Source: Typha latifolia
Taxonomy: Eukaryota; Streptophyta; Magnoliopsida; Poales; Typhaceae
NCBI GenBank assembly: GCA_019914945.1
Contig: CM034104.1
Location: forward strand, 4,404,501 to 4,468,500
Reading direction: 5' to 3'
DNA: 64,000 nucleotides
Shown: in pieces, positions 37,901 to 50,424 of the stretch
How positions within the stretch are numbered: position 1 is the stretch's first letter
Layout: the number at the start of each line of letters is the position of its first letter
The notes under the pieces: generated by a model
What the model saw: only the letters and a program-made list of their open reading frames with translations
The model's database searches: none
Told to the model about the DNA's origin: nothing
Made by a program: the position numbers and the translations under genes

Positions 37901-39030
37901 TGTCTCTTTTTGACTTTGTACATGAATTGTTCCCTCTGTAAATAACTCTTATCTTTTGTTGACCATCTTTCTCTGCCTTCATGAGAAGCTCTTATGTAAT
38001 TCTGCTAGTTATGCTTCCACATCATGCCTATTTTTGGTCCCAGACCACCCTTCGAGTGAGAACTGAGAAGGATGTTTAAGACTGGCTGTGGTAGGTTAGA
38101 CATATTCCATTTCAACAATTATCAAGTTTTTTTGCTGCTAATTAATCTTCTCCAGAATGTACTGGATTTTTTTTTAGAAAAAAGAAAAAATTCTCCAACA
38201 TGTATATTCTTGGTTCTGAACCATACTTCTAGTGACTAAGATTGATTTATTTTTGTATATTAGGGATATATGTTGGAGATGGAATGGTTATTCATTTTAC
38301 TAGGGCAGCAGGGCAGGAAACTGGAACAGGAACCATCTTAGACCGGGTTCTATTCAGCTCCTCACCCACAAATATGGGTATTGTCTGTGAGAGATGTGGC
38401 GATCAGAGCAAGCTACATGGAGTGATAAACTCCTGCCTTGATTGCTTCTTAGCCGGAGGCAACCTCTACCTTTTCAACTACTCAGTCTCCTCAGCTTTCT
38501 TCCTTGCTAAAGCTAGAGGAGGAACCTGTACTCTTGCTGCTTCGGATCCTGCTGTGATTGTCCTTAACCGTGCCAAATATCTCCTTGATAATGGATTTGG
38601 CACATATAGCTTATTCAAGAACAACTGTGAGGACTTTGCCATATACTGCAAGACAGGTTTGCTTGTCGTGACTGAATTCAGTCTCGGACGAAGTGGTCAG
38701 TTGGCATCCTTTAGTGCTGCAATCAGTGCAGTAACATCTTCACCTCTTCGTTATTTGACGACTGGTGCTGCTGGATTGACAGTGTTAGCTGGTGGCATGT
38801 ACTGCATTGGCCGATATGTATCTGATATTGGCATTCGGCGTGATGTTATCAAGATTCCTGTTGCAAATCTCGTTGCACAAGCCAGAATTGAGGGACCTGC
38901 AGCAGCAGCAGCAGCAGAAGCAACAATAGCAGCAACTGCAGCAGCAGCAGCAGCGGCAGTAGAGACAACAGTAGCAACGGAGGTGGTGATGGAAGCTGGC
39001 GCTACTGAAATGGAGTGCTGTGCTGCATAA
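34903..39030 (+). CDS. LRAT-domain (NlpC/P60-like) protein, tandem copy 1, 286 aa
   Basis: Exons 34903-34996 and 38264-39030 are joined across a 3.27-kb intron in phase 1; the junction falls inside the active-site motif (YAHHG then [11 protein letters not shown]). The protein starts [20 protein letters not shown]. The LRAT/NlpC-P60 fold is shown by the His motif AHHGIYVGDG (about residues 29-38), the Cys motif [13 protein letters not shown] and conserved CERCGDQSK and [10 protein letters not shown] moderately hydrophobic segment ([16 protein letters not shown]) near residue 210 could be a membrane contact. The C-terminus is an Ala/Thr/Val-rich low-complexity tail encoded by a GCA repeat. Plant relatives belong to the LEAD-SENSITIVE1-type 'NC domain' group; the substrate is not known to me. 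Both catalytic-type residues are present, so thiol hydrolase or acyltransferase chemistry is possible but inferred. Confidence 0.92.
37618..37771. repeat. 82-bp tandem duplication in the LRAT copy 1 intron
   Basis: Two copies starting at 37618 and 37700 with TTTGGTGTT, sharing AGCTTGGTC, TTAGCATCAT and GTCAG(A/G)ATCAGGGATCC. It was not noticed at the matching place in the intron of copy 2. Confidence 0.8.
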
Positions 39031-40888
39031 AAAGTGAGTCTTGATGTCAAGGATTGTAACATCACATATCTGTCTTTTTATTTAAAATTTCGTCTGTATG
39101 TTCTGTGATAAGTGCGCTACAAACAGGTCGGCTTACTCAGCTGTATTAATTTGCTCAGTTTGCTGGTTGGTTCGTTCTTGCTTTGTCAAACTTTGTTTCA
39201 GCTGAAGACAGTTTGATTTGGTGTTTGTTTTGATGTTTTAAGATAGCATTCCAATCACAGATGGCTTTCTTTTAAGACCAAATCAGGAGTGAGCGACAGA
39301 TTCAAATTTTTTTTTTTCATTTCTATATTACTCTTCAGAATGTCCATAAGATCAGAAGCAGTAAGTTTGTAGAAATGCACAACTTTATCGCCTTCAGTCA
39401 ATATGAATTGTAGAAATTCTAAATATTTACCGAATCCATAGATATTTTTTTCATAATCCATAGATACAAATGAATTAATATATAGTTAATTCATAATTCA
39501 TATCTAAATATGTATTCCTTTAAGTAATAAAAGAAAAACACGTAAAGAAGCTAAGGAAATAAAAGTACGACAAATATACAAATTTTTTGTTGGTACATTA
39601 ACATAATCAAATCACATTTCTGGGTAATCCATAGATACAAAATGGATATCAATACATAATATGATTACCCATATATACAAAATGGATATCGATACATAAT
39701 ATGAGAATCCAAATATGTAAAATATGAAACCGTAGATATATATTATGAATCCGTAGAGATAAAATTAGAATCCATGTATATATGTACATAATACTGATAA
39801 GAAAATTATGCTTGAATATAAAGATAGATTCTTGAGCTGGTAGTACAGCAGACACTTAATTATTTACATATTTTGAAAGTCTCTAGGCTGTTCGATCTTA
39901 TGATATACTTTATATTTTTTGCATTTGACACCTCTTTAGTTTTACCTTTTAACTCATAACATTTTGTATTATCTAATATGAAAATGATAAGTACTGTCAT
40001 TTTTGTAAAAAAAAAAAAGGCTTCATAATCATTTACTATTGCAGCACTATCTGTATGAAAAAAAGAAGAAGAATTACTGTTGTAGATTTCCTGTCATTCT
40101 TTTAAAAGTTAAAATTGATATTAATCCAACTCAATTTCGTGATACGATTCTTGATGAAGAGCCGCAAAATTGAGACATATATATATATATATATTTTTTT
40201 TTCATTTATTATGTACAACAAGTACTAAAACTGCAGGGTAAAAAGTAATATATGAATACAATTATGATATAGTACAAAAAGAATCCCAACATGTGACATT
40301 TGTTAGCTTTAACTTTTTTTTAAAAAAAGCTCATTTTTCACAACAATTCGTTGACCATCCAATAGAGCAACGTTTCTTTGGTACAAGTGCTACATTTGCT
40401 AATAGTGAACAATACTAGAACAATGTATTGAGACTAAGGGAAGAAACAAAATACAGGAAGGAAGCACGAATATAACATATTCATAGATGCAAATGGCTTC
40501 GGATTAGCTTGTGGCTCCATCGTGATCTAGTGGTCCAAGAAATATCTTTAATAAAGAGCGTATATATAGTATCTGTCGTCGTTCAATTGGAATCCAATTT
40601 GGTCTCATGCTGTCGGAGCAATTTCTTCCTATAATTTTCCGTTAATTCGGAGCGGTTCTTTCTACAAGAGAGGGCACAATTTGAAAGAGAGGAGGTCAAC
40701 GGCAGCAGCACGCAGAAACGATCTATTCCAATGTCTTTTTCCTTTTATAATATGCACAAATTGGAAGAGAGAAGGAGAAGTCACCGCACCGAGATGTCTT
40801 CTTCCTTCTATAACAGGGCACGATTTGGAAGAGAGAAGGGGATGAGGTGAAAGATTGGAAAGAGGCAATTCGTGACTGGGTACTAGAG
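39031..40888. other. Region between the two LRAT copies
   Basis: Holds the 3' UTR of copy 1, then AT-rich DNA with tandem-like ATGGATATC(A/G)ATACATAATATGA and CCATAGATAC words at 39600-39760, a (TA)n at about 40178-40194, and the presumed promoter and leader of copy 2 from about 40650. No additional gene. Confidence 0.5.
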
Positions 40889-43800
40889 ATGGAGATTTTG
40901 TCGAACAGGATCAAGAGGGAGGAGCTGAAACCTGGGGATCACATCTATTCTTGGAGAAAGGCCTACGTTTACGCCCATCACGGTATCGATATAACTTAGG
41001 TTTGTTTGATTGATCTTTTCATCATTAGGGTTTTCTCCGTCTACATTGCTCACCCAGCTTTAACTTGAATTCCAAAGTAGGAGTAGAATGTGATCGTTGT
41101 TGCACTGATACCAAATTAGTTATTATAGCACTCATGATGTCCATGGTTTGAAACCATGTTTGAAAGAATTACCTTTGTTGACATATGCGATGAAAGATGC
41201 TAAGCAAATCCACTGTTCACCATTGACATGTTCTGAATTCAGATATTGTATCAAGGATTACATGGAAGCATGAAATTAGTCAACAATTGTAGCATTTCTT
41301 CATTGAGATGTAGCATCAACTTGCACTATGCTGCAGCACGTAACGTGCCAATGGCCGATTATACACTCTATGTAGCTGCAAGTAACTCTATCTATTCATG
41401 ACAGCAAGACAGACAATTTCTGCTTTACATATTGTTAAAATTCTTAACAAGTTTCAAATATCTTTGAGCAGTTGTTTATTTCCCTTTGCTATTGAATACA
41501 ACGTTATTCTTTGGATGCAATTGAGGAATGACATAGTCTAGATGAGAATCTATCTAGAGAATTTCCTGATCTTGAGACATCAATTGAAGATTTGAAACAT
41601 GTAAACAGAAAGATTCCCTAGAAGAAAACAAGAGGATATGATGCAAAATTGAAGAAGCATCTCAAACAAGGTAAAATAAATCAGCCTTTCTGGAATTAAT
41701 AGGTTGAAACTGTTCATGTTTTGAGAAAAAGAATCCTCAACTGTCCTCAACATTTTTTGTTTCAGAAAAAGAGAAAGAAAAAAAAAAATTCTCTACATGA
41801 ATTTTACAGATCTCAGGACGTTAGGGAAACAATGCCATGGCTTTTCTAAAATCATCTGTCAATCATGGTTTGTGGGTAATAATGTCCTAATTTTGCTTAC
41901 ATAAGCTGTGGAAGATGGATCCTATTTTTGATAGAGGTGAACAAGAGGACAACAAAATGAATTTACTAGGTATTATGAGGACAACCAAAATTTCAAGGGA
42001 AACCCTATACTTATCACAAGTCACAATCACCTAATATCTAGTACTGGCAAGGAGTTAAGTTGGAAACTATACTATCTCATGGTAAGAGGAATCTTGAGCT
42101 ATGGTTAGATTGGAGTATTAGCGGTTTCAGCTTTAAATCATCAGCTTTTAAAAGTTACAAGCATGAAGAATTCAATTTGTTTCTGTAAATTTAGGTGCAG
42201 CAACTTACACACCTTTTCAATATATCATTATGGTTTACTCCATATGTCAAATAAAGAAATCACTTTAAGTGAGAAGTTGTGTGCTAAAACTGAGGCACTG
42301 TCCTTTGAATTATGATTAGATCCATAGAAATTTTATTGGGCAACCTCATGGTAAAATTGCATGGAGATCTATGCTTGTAAGTTCAAGGAATCCACCCTCT
42401 GAATGAAGTAATTTAAACCTAATGAGGCTTTTCAGTTTTAACTTTGACTTTCTATGCAATATTTCTTCCAATTTCGTTTGCTTGGTCCCATGGCATCAGT
42501 TTCGTCTTTGGTCAGTTCTATCAGCTTCAAATTTCAGCCAAAATTTTCATTGGATATTTTGTCAAGTTTAGAAAAGTGAAAAAAATTAAATATCCTTGAA
42601 AGCAATAAATTTCACCATTTTGACACCTTAAAGTGCAAACCCAATTTTTTGTGTAGCAAAGATCTTTTCTTTTGCATTCCAAAAGAGCCTAACAAAATTG
42701 TGTATCTTTTAGCTTAACTTCAACCAGCCATCTAGTCTATCTCCAATTTGACTCACAAAGTAATATCTTTATCTCCAGCTTTGCTTCTTGAATGTCACAT
42801 CCTATCTTATGCAAAGGAGGTGTCCACTAATCGCTCTTAGCTCTACTTTCTCAAACCCATAATTCATGTGAACCATTTTCAAAATGCTCCTAAAGTGTTT
42901 CATTGCTCACTTTGATTAATTAATTCTTTAAGAGGTTGTTATTTGACTACTTATTTCTTTCTACAAATACTTCACATCCCTAGCTTACATCAACTCTCTC
43001 TTTTTATTTTGACTCATGAAGTAATATCATATATCATCATCTCCAGCTTTATTTTAAATACATCACACCTATTTAAAAGACGCGTCAAACAACTGCTTTA
43101 CTTTCAGCATGTCCAGAAGTCCATGTGGTCTGATCTTCAGAAAGCAGAAGTTATTCTATTGCTTAGTTTAAGGATAATTATTTCTTGCTGAGAAACCACT
43201 CTTCGAGTTAGAAGGTTGGTTGAGAACAGTTTGTGGTAGGTTAGACATATTCTGTTCTTGACAATTATTTATTTTTCTTGCTGCTTATTGACCTTCTTCA
43301 GCATGCACTGAAAAAAAACCCTCCAACAATCATATTTTTGGTTCTGAGCCATACCTCTTCAAGTGACAATGGCTGATTTTTATTTCTTTATTTGATTTTT
43401 TTTTTCTATATTAGGGATATATGTTGGAAATGGAATGGTCATTCATTTTACTAGGGAAGGTGGGCAGGAAACTGGAACAGGAACTATATTAGACCTGGTT
43501 CTAATTAGCTCCTTGCCGAAGAATTTGGGTACCGTCTGTGAGAGATGTGGTGATCAGAGTAAACGAGGTGGAGTGATGAACTCCTGCCTTGATTGCTTCT
43601 TAGCTGGATGCAGTCTCTACCGTTTCAACTACTCAGTCTCCCCAGCTTTCTTCCTTGCTAAAGCTAGAGGAGGAACCTGTACTCTTGCTGCTTCGGACCC
43701 CGCTGATATCGTCCTCCACCGTGCCAATTATCTACTTAACAATGGATTCGGCATGTATTGCTTATTCAAGAACAACTGTGAGGACTTCGCCATATACTGC

Positions 43801-44079
43801 AAGACAGGTCTGCTTGTGGAGTCTGCATTCGGTCTCGGACGAAGTGGGCAGATGACATCCGTGGCTGCAGCGATCAATGCAGTAGCATATTCACCTCTTC
43901 CTTACTTGTCAACTGGTGCTGCTTTACTAGCTAGTAGCATGTATTGCATTAACCGATATGTATCTGATATTGGATTTCGGCGTGATGTTGTCAAGATTCC
44001 TGTTGAGTTGCTAGAGACCTGCAGCCGTAGCAACAACAGCAGTAGCAGCAGAGGCAGTGAGGGAAGCAAGCGTTGCTGA
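40889..44079 (+). CDS. LRAT-domain (NlpC/P60-like) protein, tandem copy 2, 252 aa, altered C-terminus
   Basis: Exons 40889-40982 and 43415-44079 have the same intron position and phase as copy 1. The start [20 protein letters not shown] and the motifs AHHGIYVGNG and [13 protein letters not shown] are kept, so the catalytic core looks intact. The introns of the two copies still align in places (for example GATTATACACTCTATGTA at about 35874 and 41357), which shows duplication of a whole genomic segment. Near the 3' end (about 44010) copy 2 lacks 20 nt relative to copy 1. This shifts the frame, replaces the Ala-rich tail by [18 protein letters not shown] and stops at 44077. In the ancestral frame the sequence would run on to TAA at 44099 with a tail like that of copy 1 ([10 protein letters not shown] against [10 protein letters not shown]). 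The protein may be functional with a new tail. Confidence 0.88.
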
Positions 44080-45485
44080 AATGGACTCCTGCGCTACTTA
44101 AAAAGTGACTCTTGATGTCAAGATTCGTAACATTCGTGTCTGTATGTTTAGTGATAAGCACTAGAAACTGGTCGGCTACTCCGCTGAGTATCTCAATTTG
44201 CAGTTGGATTCCTCCAGGGTATTTTATCGAATAACATAAAACAATAACATTCATAAAAGTAAGTGTTTAAATGACAAATGCTGAAATTTCAGTTTCTCTT
44301 TGTAAATTTGATAAGCTCTTATTGGAGAGAAATCATGAATTCTTTGGTTTAGTCCAACAAACTTCTACCCCATGCCAAAGCTCTTTGGAGAGCCTCCACC
44401 AGGAGAAACTGTATGAATAAACACTATATATATATATAAAGTAAAGAGAAATAAAGATTTAAGAGAGATAAACACAGGAGAAAGAAAGATTAAGAGAGAA
44501 TATAGGAGCGTTCAGAAAACACTTTTCGCTGGTCAAACGATTTAAATCCGAAATATAATTTGACTGGGGGTTCAAAATAAATTCGAACTATTTAAAAAAA
44601 CATTCTTTTGATCGGTGGCGTACCGTGTGTAAGTTGATTTGTATAAATACTTTTATTTATAAAATATCTACTCTTTTTAAGTTTCAAAGCTTATGAAAAG
44701 TTTGACACATATACTCTACCAATATTTTTCAAATATTCGATATAGTACTAAACTCTTATGTTTATTTTTCATTATCACAATAGTTATTTTAAAGTCAATT
44801 TTTATTTAATTCTTTTTATAAATTTTAATAATTTAATATATAAAATTTAAGTATTCTTTAAGCTCTTTTAATTTTATTATTAATTTATTATTAATAATGT
44901 ATAGACTCTATTTAAATATGGGCTCAGAGTTTATAATATATTTATGTTCGACTACATAATATTTCCAATAAGATCATCATCAAGATCAATGATGAGAGAG
45001 AGGACCCATGGGCTCTTGACCTACATGACTAGTATCCACCGGGAGGTCAGCCGGCTCGCTATGATGTACCACATTGGGAAATTCAAGTTTAGACCATCAA
45101 GCTTGATTTCTCAAAATATTTTAAGGGAATTTGCTAGATTAGACCTATCTAGTGGAGATGTATGATGTCTAAATGATTTGGTCCTTCCAAGTGGAGATGC
45201 ATGATGTATAAATCAATAATTTTCATTTGGGCAAACAACTAAAGTTTAGAAGATTCGTTCTTTAGAAACTTATACAAATAGTTTTCTCTAATGTAAAACT
45301 CTTTAAGCAATGACTTAGAAGACTGTGTATACGAAAAAGAGCTTAATTACATTAGCTCTCCTGTACTTTAACCTAGTATCACTTTGTCTTCATATATTTC
45401 ATATACTATAAAACGTATAACTACCCCCTAGACTTTTAAAAAGCTACAAGATTTTAGATGCTGTTAATAGATATCTTAAAATTAC
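44080..45485. other. Intergenic region downstream of LRAT copy 2
   Basis: The 3' UTR of copy 2 (still similar to copy 1 for about 100 bp), then AT-rich DNA with a short (TA)n at 44427-44437. The small open frames have no recognisable content. Confidence 0.5.
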
Positions 45486-45490
45486 CTTTC

Positions 45491-48117
45491 TGAAACACCA
45501 AAATCTCTAAATATACGTGTAAACCGAGTGGGTAAATCCCCTCACACGGTGCATCACATGACCTGTCAGCACAAAGATTTCACAAGGCACACAATAACAC
45601 AAATTCACCATAAATAAACTCAACCATAAGAGTCCGGATACAAGTTCCACAGGCCACAACAAGCCTTCTAAATATCCATCCAAAATATAATGACAAAGTC
45701 CAAAATACATCATCAATCATAACGCCCTTGCAGGGGCTTAATACAGCTAATAGACATACTGAAAGAAAGAAAGACAGCTACTCCTTGCTACCCGCACCTG
45801 CGTCTCATAGCTCTGAAATAATGCCACCACGAGGTGGTGAGCTTACAGCCCAACGAGTAGGATCCATACAATCTAAAATAATGAAATTACATGTGTATAT
45901 CCAATATATGTGCCTATATTTTCTAACAATAATAATATGCTTGTTGAAATGACTTATCATGAGTTACTATCCTGGAACATGCTAGTTCCTAAACGTATCA
46001 CGATAAGTCCACACAGATATAAAGCTTGATGCAATCTCTTATTCGTACACATCTCAATCATAATGTTTACATGTTATGTATAGCAATAAAAGAGCAGTTT
46101 AGTCATCTCATGCCTACTAAAGCATTAATCATACTTATCATTGCTCACCGAGCTATTTACCACACAGGGTAAATACTCTCAAGAAATAATCATCCATCAC
46201 ATAACCATCCATCATCTCATACATCGAGGGGGGATATATACACATCTAGCAGTAATGCCACCTACACGTGTATGACGACACTACATGTGACCGGTTGTCT
46301 GTGGCCATCAGACTAAGGACCATGGTCGTAAGTCCATATCTCACTCTCTCTAAATCATCACTACCCTCAGCGGGAGAATCGGGAGCCCTCGGCTCATCAA
46401 CAAATGCCCTAACCCTGTGTCGTTGGGTACCGCTAGAGTTATATCCTCGCCTCACAATCATGTTTTTCTATCATCATAATCTAGTCCTGACTATGCGGTA
46501 TAACTACCTGAATGCCACACAGGCTCCCAACCTCAGGTGTAGGCCGCTAACAGTATAGTCATATAAAATACACTCTACCCTTAATCCTGGGCTGAGTGAG
46601 TAAGGGTACTACATAGTCAGAGCCCGACTACTAATGATAGGTGGAAGTGGTGCAGTGTCTATGAGTGTATAAAGTATGTCATAGTCATCATGATGTTAAA
46701 TTCTATATTCATAATATATATATATATATATGCAAGGGTATATCATACAGGATACATGTAGAGCAGCATCACACTAATGCTTATGCTACATTAACAACTT
46801 CATAATATCATGATAAGCAAATTATCAATAACTGCATATGTAAAGATATAACGTTGTACGCTAAATGCATATATTAATACCGACATTTCCTATAGTGTCA
46901 TGACAGGTATAATGACTGTAACTACATTATTCTAAACTTGTATAAACTCTACTCGCCTAGGGGGTCTCCACAGTATGCTAAATCTCGTCAGCTAGTCGAC
47001 TCCTCCGGAATCACAAAATCCTCCTTACGCAGTGTCAATCCTATTAATTCATGCAAGTAACGTTATACGTAAGATTAGCCAACTAATAGAATTAATTAGC
47101 TTATTAGAGAATTTATGTTTAGGCATATACATGGGTCTCCTAGGGTGATAATAAATTATCATTATGGGGGTTAGGCTAATTAAATCGGGTGAAAATGGAT
47201 AGACGGGATTATAGGGTCCAAATGACCCCAAATAGGCTAGGCTAGATGTATTGGGTTAGGTTCAAACCTAACCTAATAGGCAAGAGGGCCTTGGTGGGCT
47301 AAGGTGGGCTGGGGGCCCAACCACAGCCCACCAAGGTTGGATTCTGCAGCCCACCCAAGCCTAAGTTGGTGGGCTGCGGTCTACAGCCCACCAACACCCA
47401 TCCCCCCTCCCATCTCCTTCGAGGGAGGGAGACAGAGGGGACGAGAAGCGGAGGCTCGGCATTGCCGGTGGCCCACGCCATCGGCAGCCCGCTCTTAGGT
47501 CGGCGGCTCGCGACCCACGCCGGGGAGGGAAGGGAAGAAAGACAAAGGGGGAGGAAAAGAGGAGGGTGCGGCTCGACTGGACGGGCGTAATCCACGCCGC
47601 GAAGGAGCCACCGCCCGTCCTCCTCGCTTATAGGGGAGCGGGAGAAGCTTGCCCCATGGCCGGGGTGGTCGACGGGGCAGCGAGGCGAGCTCCATGGCCG
47701 GCGGCCATGGAGGTCCCCTCCTCCCAACCCAAGGGCCCAAAGCCCATCTAGAGAGCCCCTTCCTGGAGCTCTTAGACCAACGGTCGGACGTGGGGGGGGC
47801 ATCGGCCGCCGAGGATGATTGCGAAATGGAGGGAACTAACTACTAAATTTAACATGGTTGAGGCTTACCGCGATCCGCACACTCGGCTTCGTCGGTTCTG
47901 GGGCTCCGTCGGCTCCGGCGTCGGCAACCCGTGAGGGAGGGAGAGAGGTAGTGAGGTGGAGGAGAAGATGGGGGGGTCGGGATGGCTGCGGTGAGGGGAA
48001 GAAGGAGATAAGGGAGATGGGGAGGGTGGCGTGACGGCAAGGGAAGGGGAAGAAGAAGGAGAAGAGAGGACGGGGTCGGGGGAATTTTTTATTATTATTA
48101 TAAATTGGGGTGTTACA
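45491..48117. mobile_element. Solo LTR (2627 bp) with 5-bp target site duplication
   Basis: Begins TGAAACACCAAAAT and ends AATTGGGGTGTTACA, so the ends are TG...CA with short inverted repeats (TGAAACACC against TGTAACACC). It is flanked by a perfect CTTTC duplication at 45486-45490 and 48118-48122. No gag-pol coding sequence lies inside, so the simplest reading is a solo LTR left by LTR-LTR recombination. TGTAACACCCC-type ends and a length above 2 kb are typical of some Ty3/Gypsy chromovirus LTRs. The part at 47.3-48.05 kb is GC-rich and yields many spurious open frames. Orientation is unresolved because both ends are similar inverted copies. Fragments of a related LTR sit at 51.8 and 57.8 kb. 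Confidence 0.85.
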
Positions 48118-48122
48118 CTTTC

Positions 48123-49449
48123 TATCCCTTTATTATTAGAAGAAAATATTATATTTTATTAGTTGATAACTTAAAATTATCTATCTATCCTTACCTGTTA
48201 CTAGGACTAATTGAGAGAAGAGAGGATGAGAGAGATGCTTCACCTTCTTCTTTCCTTCTTCTTCCTCTTCTTTATCCTCTTCCTTTCTTCTTACTCTTTA
48301 TACAATTCTTCCTTGAACTCTTCACATTATTCTACCCATTTAATGCTATATTTAGAAGCAGAACAAAAAATGAAGTATTTAAATGCTTTCACTATTTGGT
48401 GATGCATTTTAAAGCAGCACCAAAAAACAATCTTTAGATGTGGTCATGATTTGATATACATTCAAAAGAAAGAAATCATATTGTGCTCCATATTCTGTTG
48501 TTTATACTGGTTCCAATGTTAATTTGGTATGTCTAGATGGCATTGCAAATCTCTTCTTGCAACAAATCTACCTGGTGCTGCATGCATTGAAAAGAAATAT
48601 TTCACTAAATGATAGGTTTGCAATTACTGATGAATTATTGCTGCAAACCTATCATCGATGACATTCATTAGATGTTTTCACTATTTAGAAGCAATTACAA
48701 ACCTTTATCAGTGATGCATCTCGTACTTATCCAAACTAGCATATATATTATAGCCACTACAAAGCAAAAAATAAAAATCTGCATCTTTTCTGAAATTTGA
48801 TTGCAATAAGCTGGATTAACAACTTTTCATTTCTTTTTCTTATTTTTTAGTTGGCTCCTTTTATGGTAGAGAATTTAATTTTAATTTTCATAATTTCTAA
48901 TTCTAATTTATTAATCCTCTATTGGGCTTGAAAAAGAAGAGGGGAATACCTTTTGTACGTCGTTCAACCTAAGAAAAAAGATGGGTTGAAAAAGAAGAGG
49001 AGAATGCCTCTTATAGTTCAGCCTAAGGAAGAAAATAAGGATAAAATTATTTAAAAAATTATTATTTTTGGACCTTCACAAGAGTAATTTAGTTTATCTA
49101 AAAATAACATACTGCTCACATGCTTGACAATTGAGTTTTAGCTCATGGAAAGCTAACATATGAGTTTAGTTGTAGCTTTTCAAAAATTTAGAAGGATATT
49201 TAGTACCAAGTGTAATTAAGAAAAAAAAAATCATACAAGAATGTAATTACCTTATACAAATCCTTTCGGAGATAAATTCTCACCAAATGACAGGCGTGGA
49301 CCAAAAAGCATTATCATCAACAATAATTTTGCTTTCACGATAAACATCTGCAAATTTTTCTTTCTATTCTACTTTCTTAGAGAACAAAGAAAAACATATC
49401 ATCTTAATATCTATTAGGCAGCAATTCAAAGAAGAAGAAAAAATCATAC
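48123..49449. other. Intergenic region before the peptide array
   Basis: AT-rich DNA with a CTTCTT-rich tract (48238-48300) and a hairpin-like segment at 48.6 kb. AAAAGAAGAGG(G/A)GAAT(A/G)CC occurs twice at about 48931 and 48991 as a short direct duplication. No gene seen. Confidence 0.5.
48609..48655. repeat. Inverted repeat with 14-bp arms
   Basis: ATGATAGGTTTGCA at 48609-48622 and its perfect reverse complement TGCAAACCTATCAT at 48642-48655 surround a 19-bp spacer. Neighbouring sequence repeats words such as TTTTCACTATTT and GTGATGCAT, so this may be the core of a decayed foldback element. Confidence 0.6.
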
Positions 49450-49689
49450 CAGTAACCTTACGCATAATGCTCGCATATTTTGCTTTAAATTTATTTAATT
49501 TTATGTTTAGCCACGGTTTAGTCATAATTGAATCTTATTCTTACTTACGTAGAATATCTCAGGCCAAACCAATGAAGAATAATCTGTATATCCTTTTTCA
49601 TAAGGAAACTTACCACAACGAGTTGCTTACGGTCTGTGTACTTGAAAACTAAGAAAGCTAAGGCTAAATTTGGAAAAACTCACTCTCAT

Positions 49690-49872
49690 TAATCGAGAAG
49701 GTGTAAAAAAGATTGGCAGGTTGGAAATAAACTTTTGTCTTTGGGTGGAAGAATCACTCTCATTAATTCGGTGTTAAGGACAGTACTTTTGTATTATTTA
49801 GCCTTCTTCATTATGCCAGTCTCACGGTGGCAAGGAAACTACTTTTTTCTCCATGCGAAATTTAACTCGTAA
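49690..49872 (+). pseudogene. LINE reverse-transcriptase fragment, unit 1
   Basis: Translates in shifting frames to LAGWK, then LSLGGRITLINSVLR and YYLAFFIMP, the well-known C-terminal reverse-transcriptase stretch of plant LINEs, followed by SRWQGNYFFLHAKFNS and a stop. Frameshifts and truncation show it is dead. It ends about 100 bp upstream of the W-box core of the first peptide gene. Confidence 0.75.
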
Positions 49873-49972
49873 AGAATAATCAACAACCCAGCGTAACAGT
49901 CGATCGTTATTTCTGGTCCAACTTCTTCCCCAGAGATAATCTCAGTTTACTTTGAATTATATTATTTATTTC

Positions 49973-50080
49973 TTGACCATAACTATGGTCTATGTAACAG
50001 AAACTATGACCAGGTCTAGCATTCAAACCTTTAGACCAAACCATGCAAAACTAAAGAGACTACTTACTTCTATTTATATC
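49973..50080 (+). promoter_or_regulatory. Promoter of peptide gene A1: W-box core and TATA box
   Basis: TTGACC at 49973-49978 is a W-box core, the binding site of WRKY factors. TATTTATATC at 50071-50080 is a TATA box 114 bp before the ATG, predicting a leader of about 85-90 nt. Both sites and the sequence between them are conserved in the other three intact copies. Confidence 0.55.
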
Positions 50081-50193
50081 CCATCCTCCTCTGTCTTATT
50101 TCTTATCATATCTAGTATTAAAATTTACAAGCTCAGTACTCCAACTCAATCAAGAGATAGAGAGAGAAGGATTAAGAATTCAGTTCTTTGTTG

Positions 50194-50424
50194 ATGATCG
50201 GGATGGGGTTTGCTAGTGTTAAAAGAGATTGGTGTATACCGTTGTTGCTTGTTATCTTGATCGTTTCACACTCGCAGCCTCTACTAGAGGTGAGGCTTCT
50301 TGAAAAGAGCGGGCAGTGGGTGGAGAATAGCGAGAGCCTCCTAAGTTCTTTGATCAAAGCCCCTATGCCGCCATCCGGCACTTCGCCTAATATGCACAGC
50401 CCTAGCCCCCCTCAGGTGGATTGA
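50194..50424 (+). CDS. Small secreted peptide precursor A1 (76 aa), C-terminus frameshifted
   Basis: Starts at ATG 50194 (a second in-frame ATG is at 50203). N-terminus MIGMGFASVKRDWCIPLLL continues into a hydrophobic stretch (VILIVSHSQPLLE) that looks like a secretion signal. The middle is charged (RLLEKSGQWVENSESLLSS) and the C-terminus is KAPMPPSGTSPNMHSPSPP. Compared with the other A copies, two extra bases near 50416 change the end from GGLS to QVD and shift the stop. The organisation (signal, variable pro-region, conserved Pro/Ser-rich C-terminus) is that of plant post-translationally processed signalling peptides. The PPSG...H element resembles IDA and PIP-type peptides, but spacing differs. 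Family and receptor are unknown to me. Confidence 0.65.
   Translation: MIGMGFASVKRDWCIPLLLVILIVSHSQPLLEVRLLEKSGQWVENSESLLSSLIKAPMPPSGTSPNMHSPSPPQVD

Noticed and set aside
38751..39065. Ala/Ser/Thr-rich ORF on the minus strand
   Set aside because: Antisense shadow of the GCA-repeat tail of LRAT copy 1.
47299..48040. Cluster of Pro/Arg/Gly-rich ORFs on both strands
   Set aside because: They lie in the GC-rich part of the solo LTR, overlap one another in many frames and show no recognisable domain.
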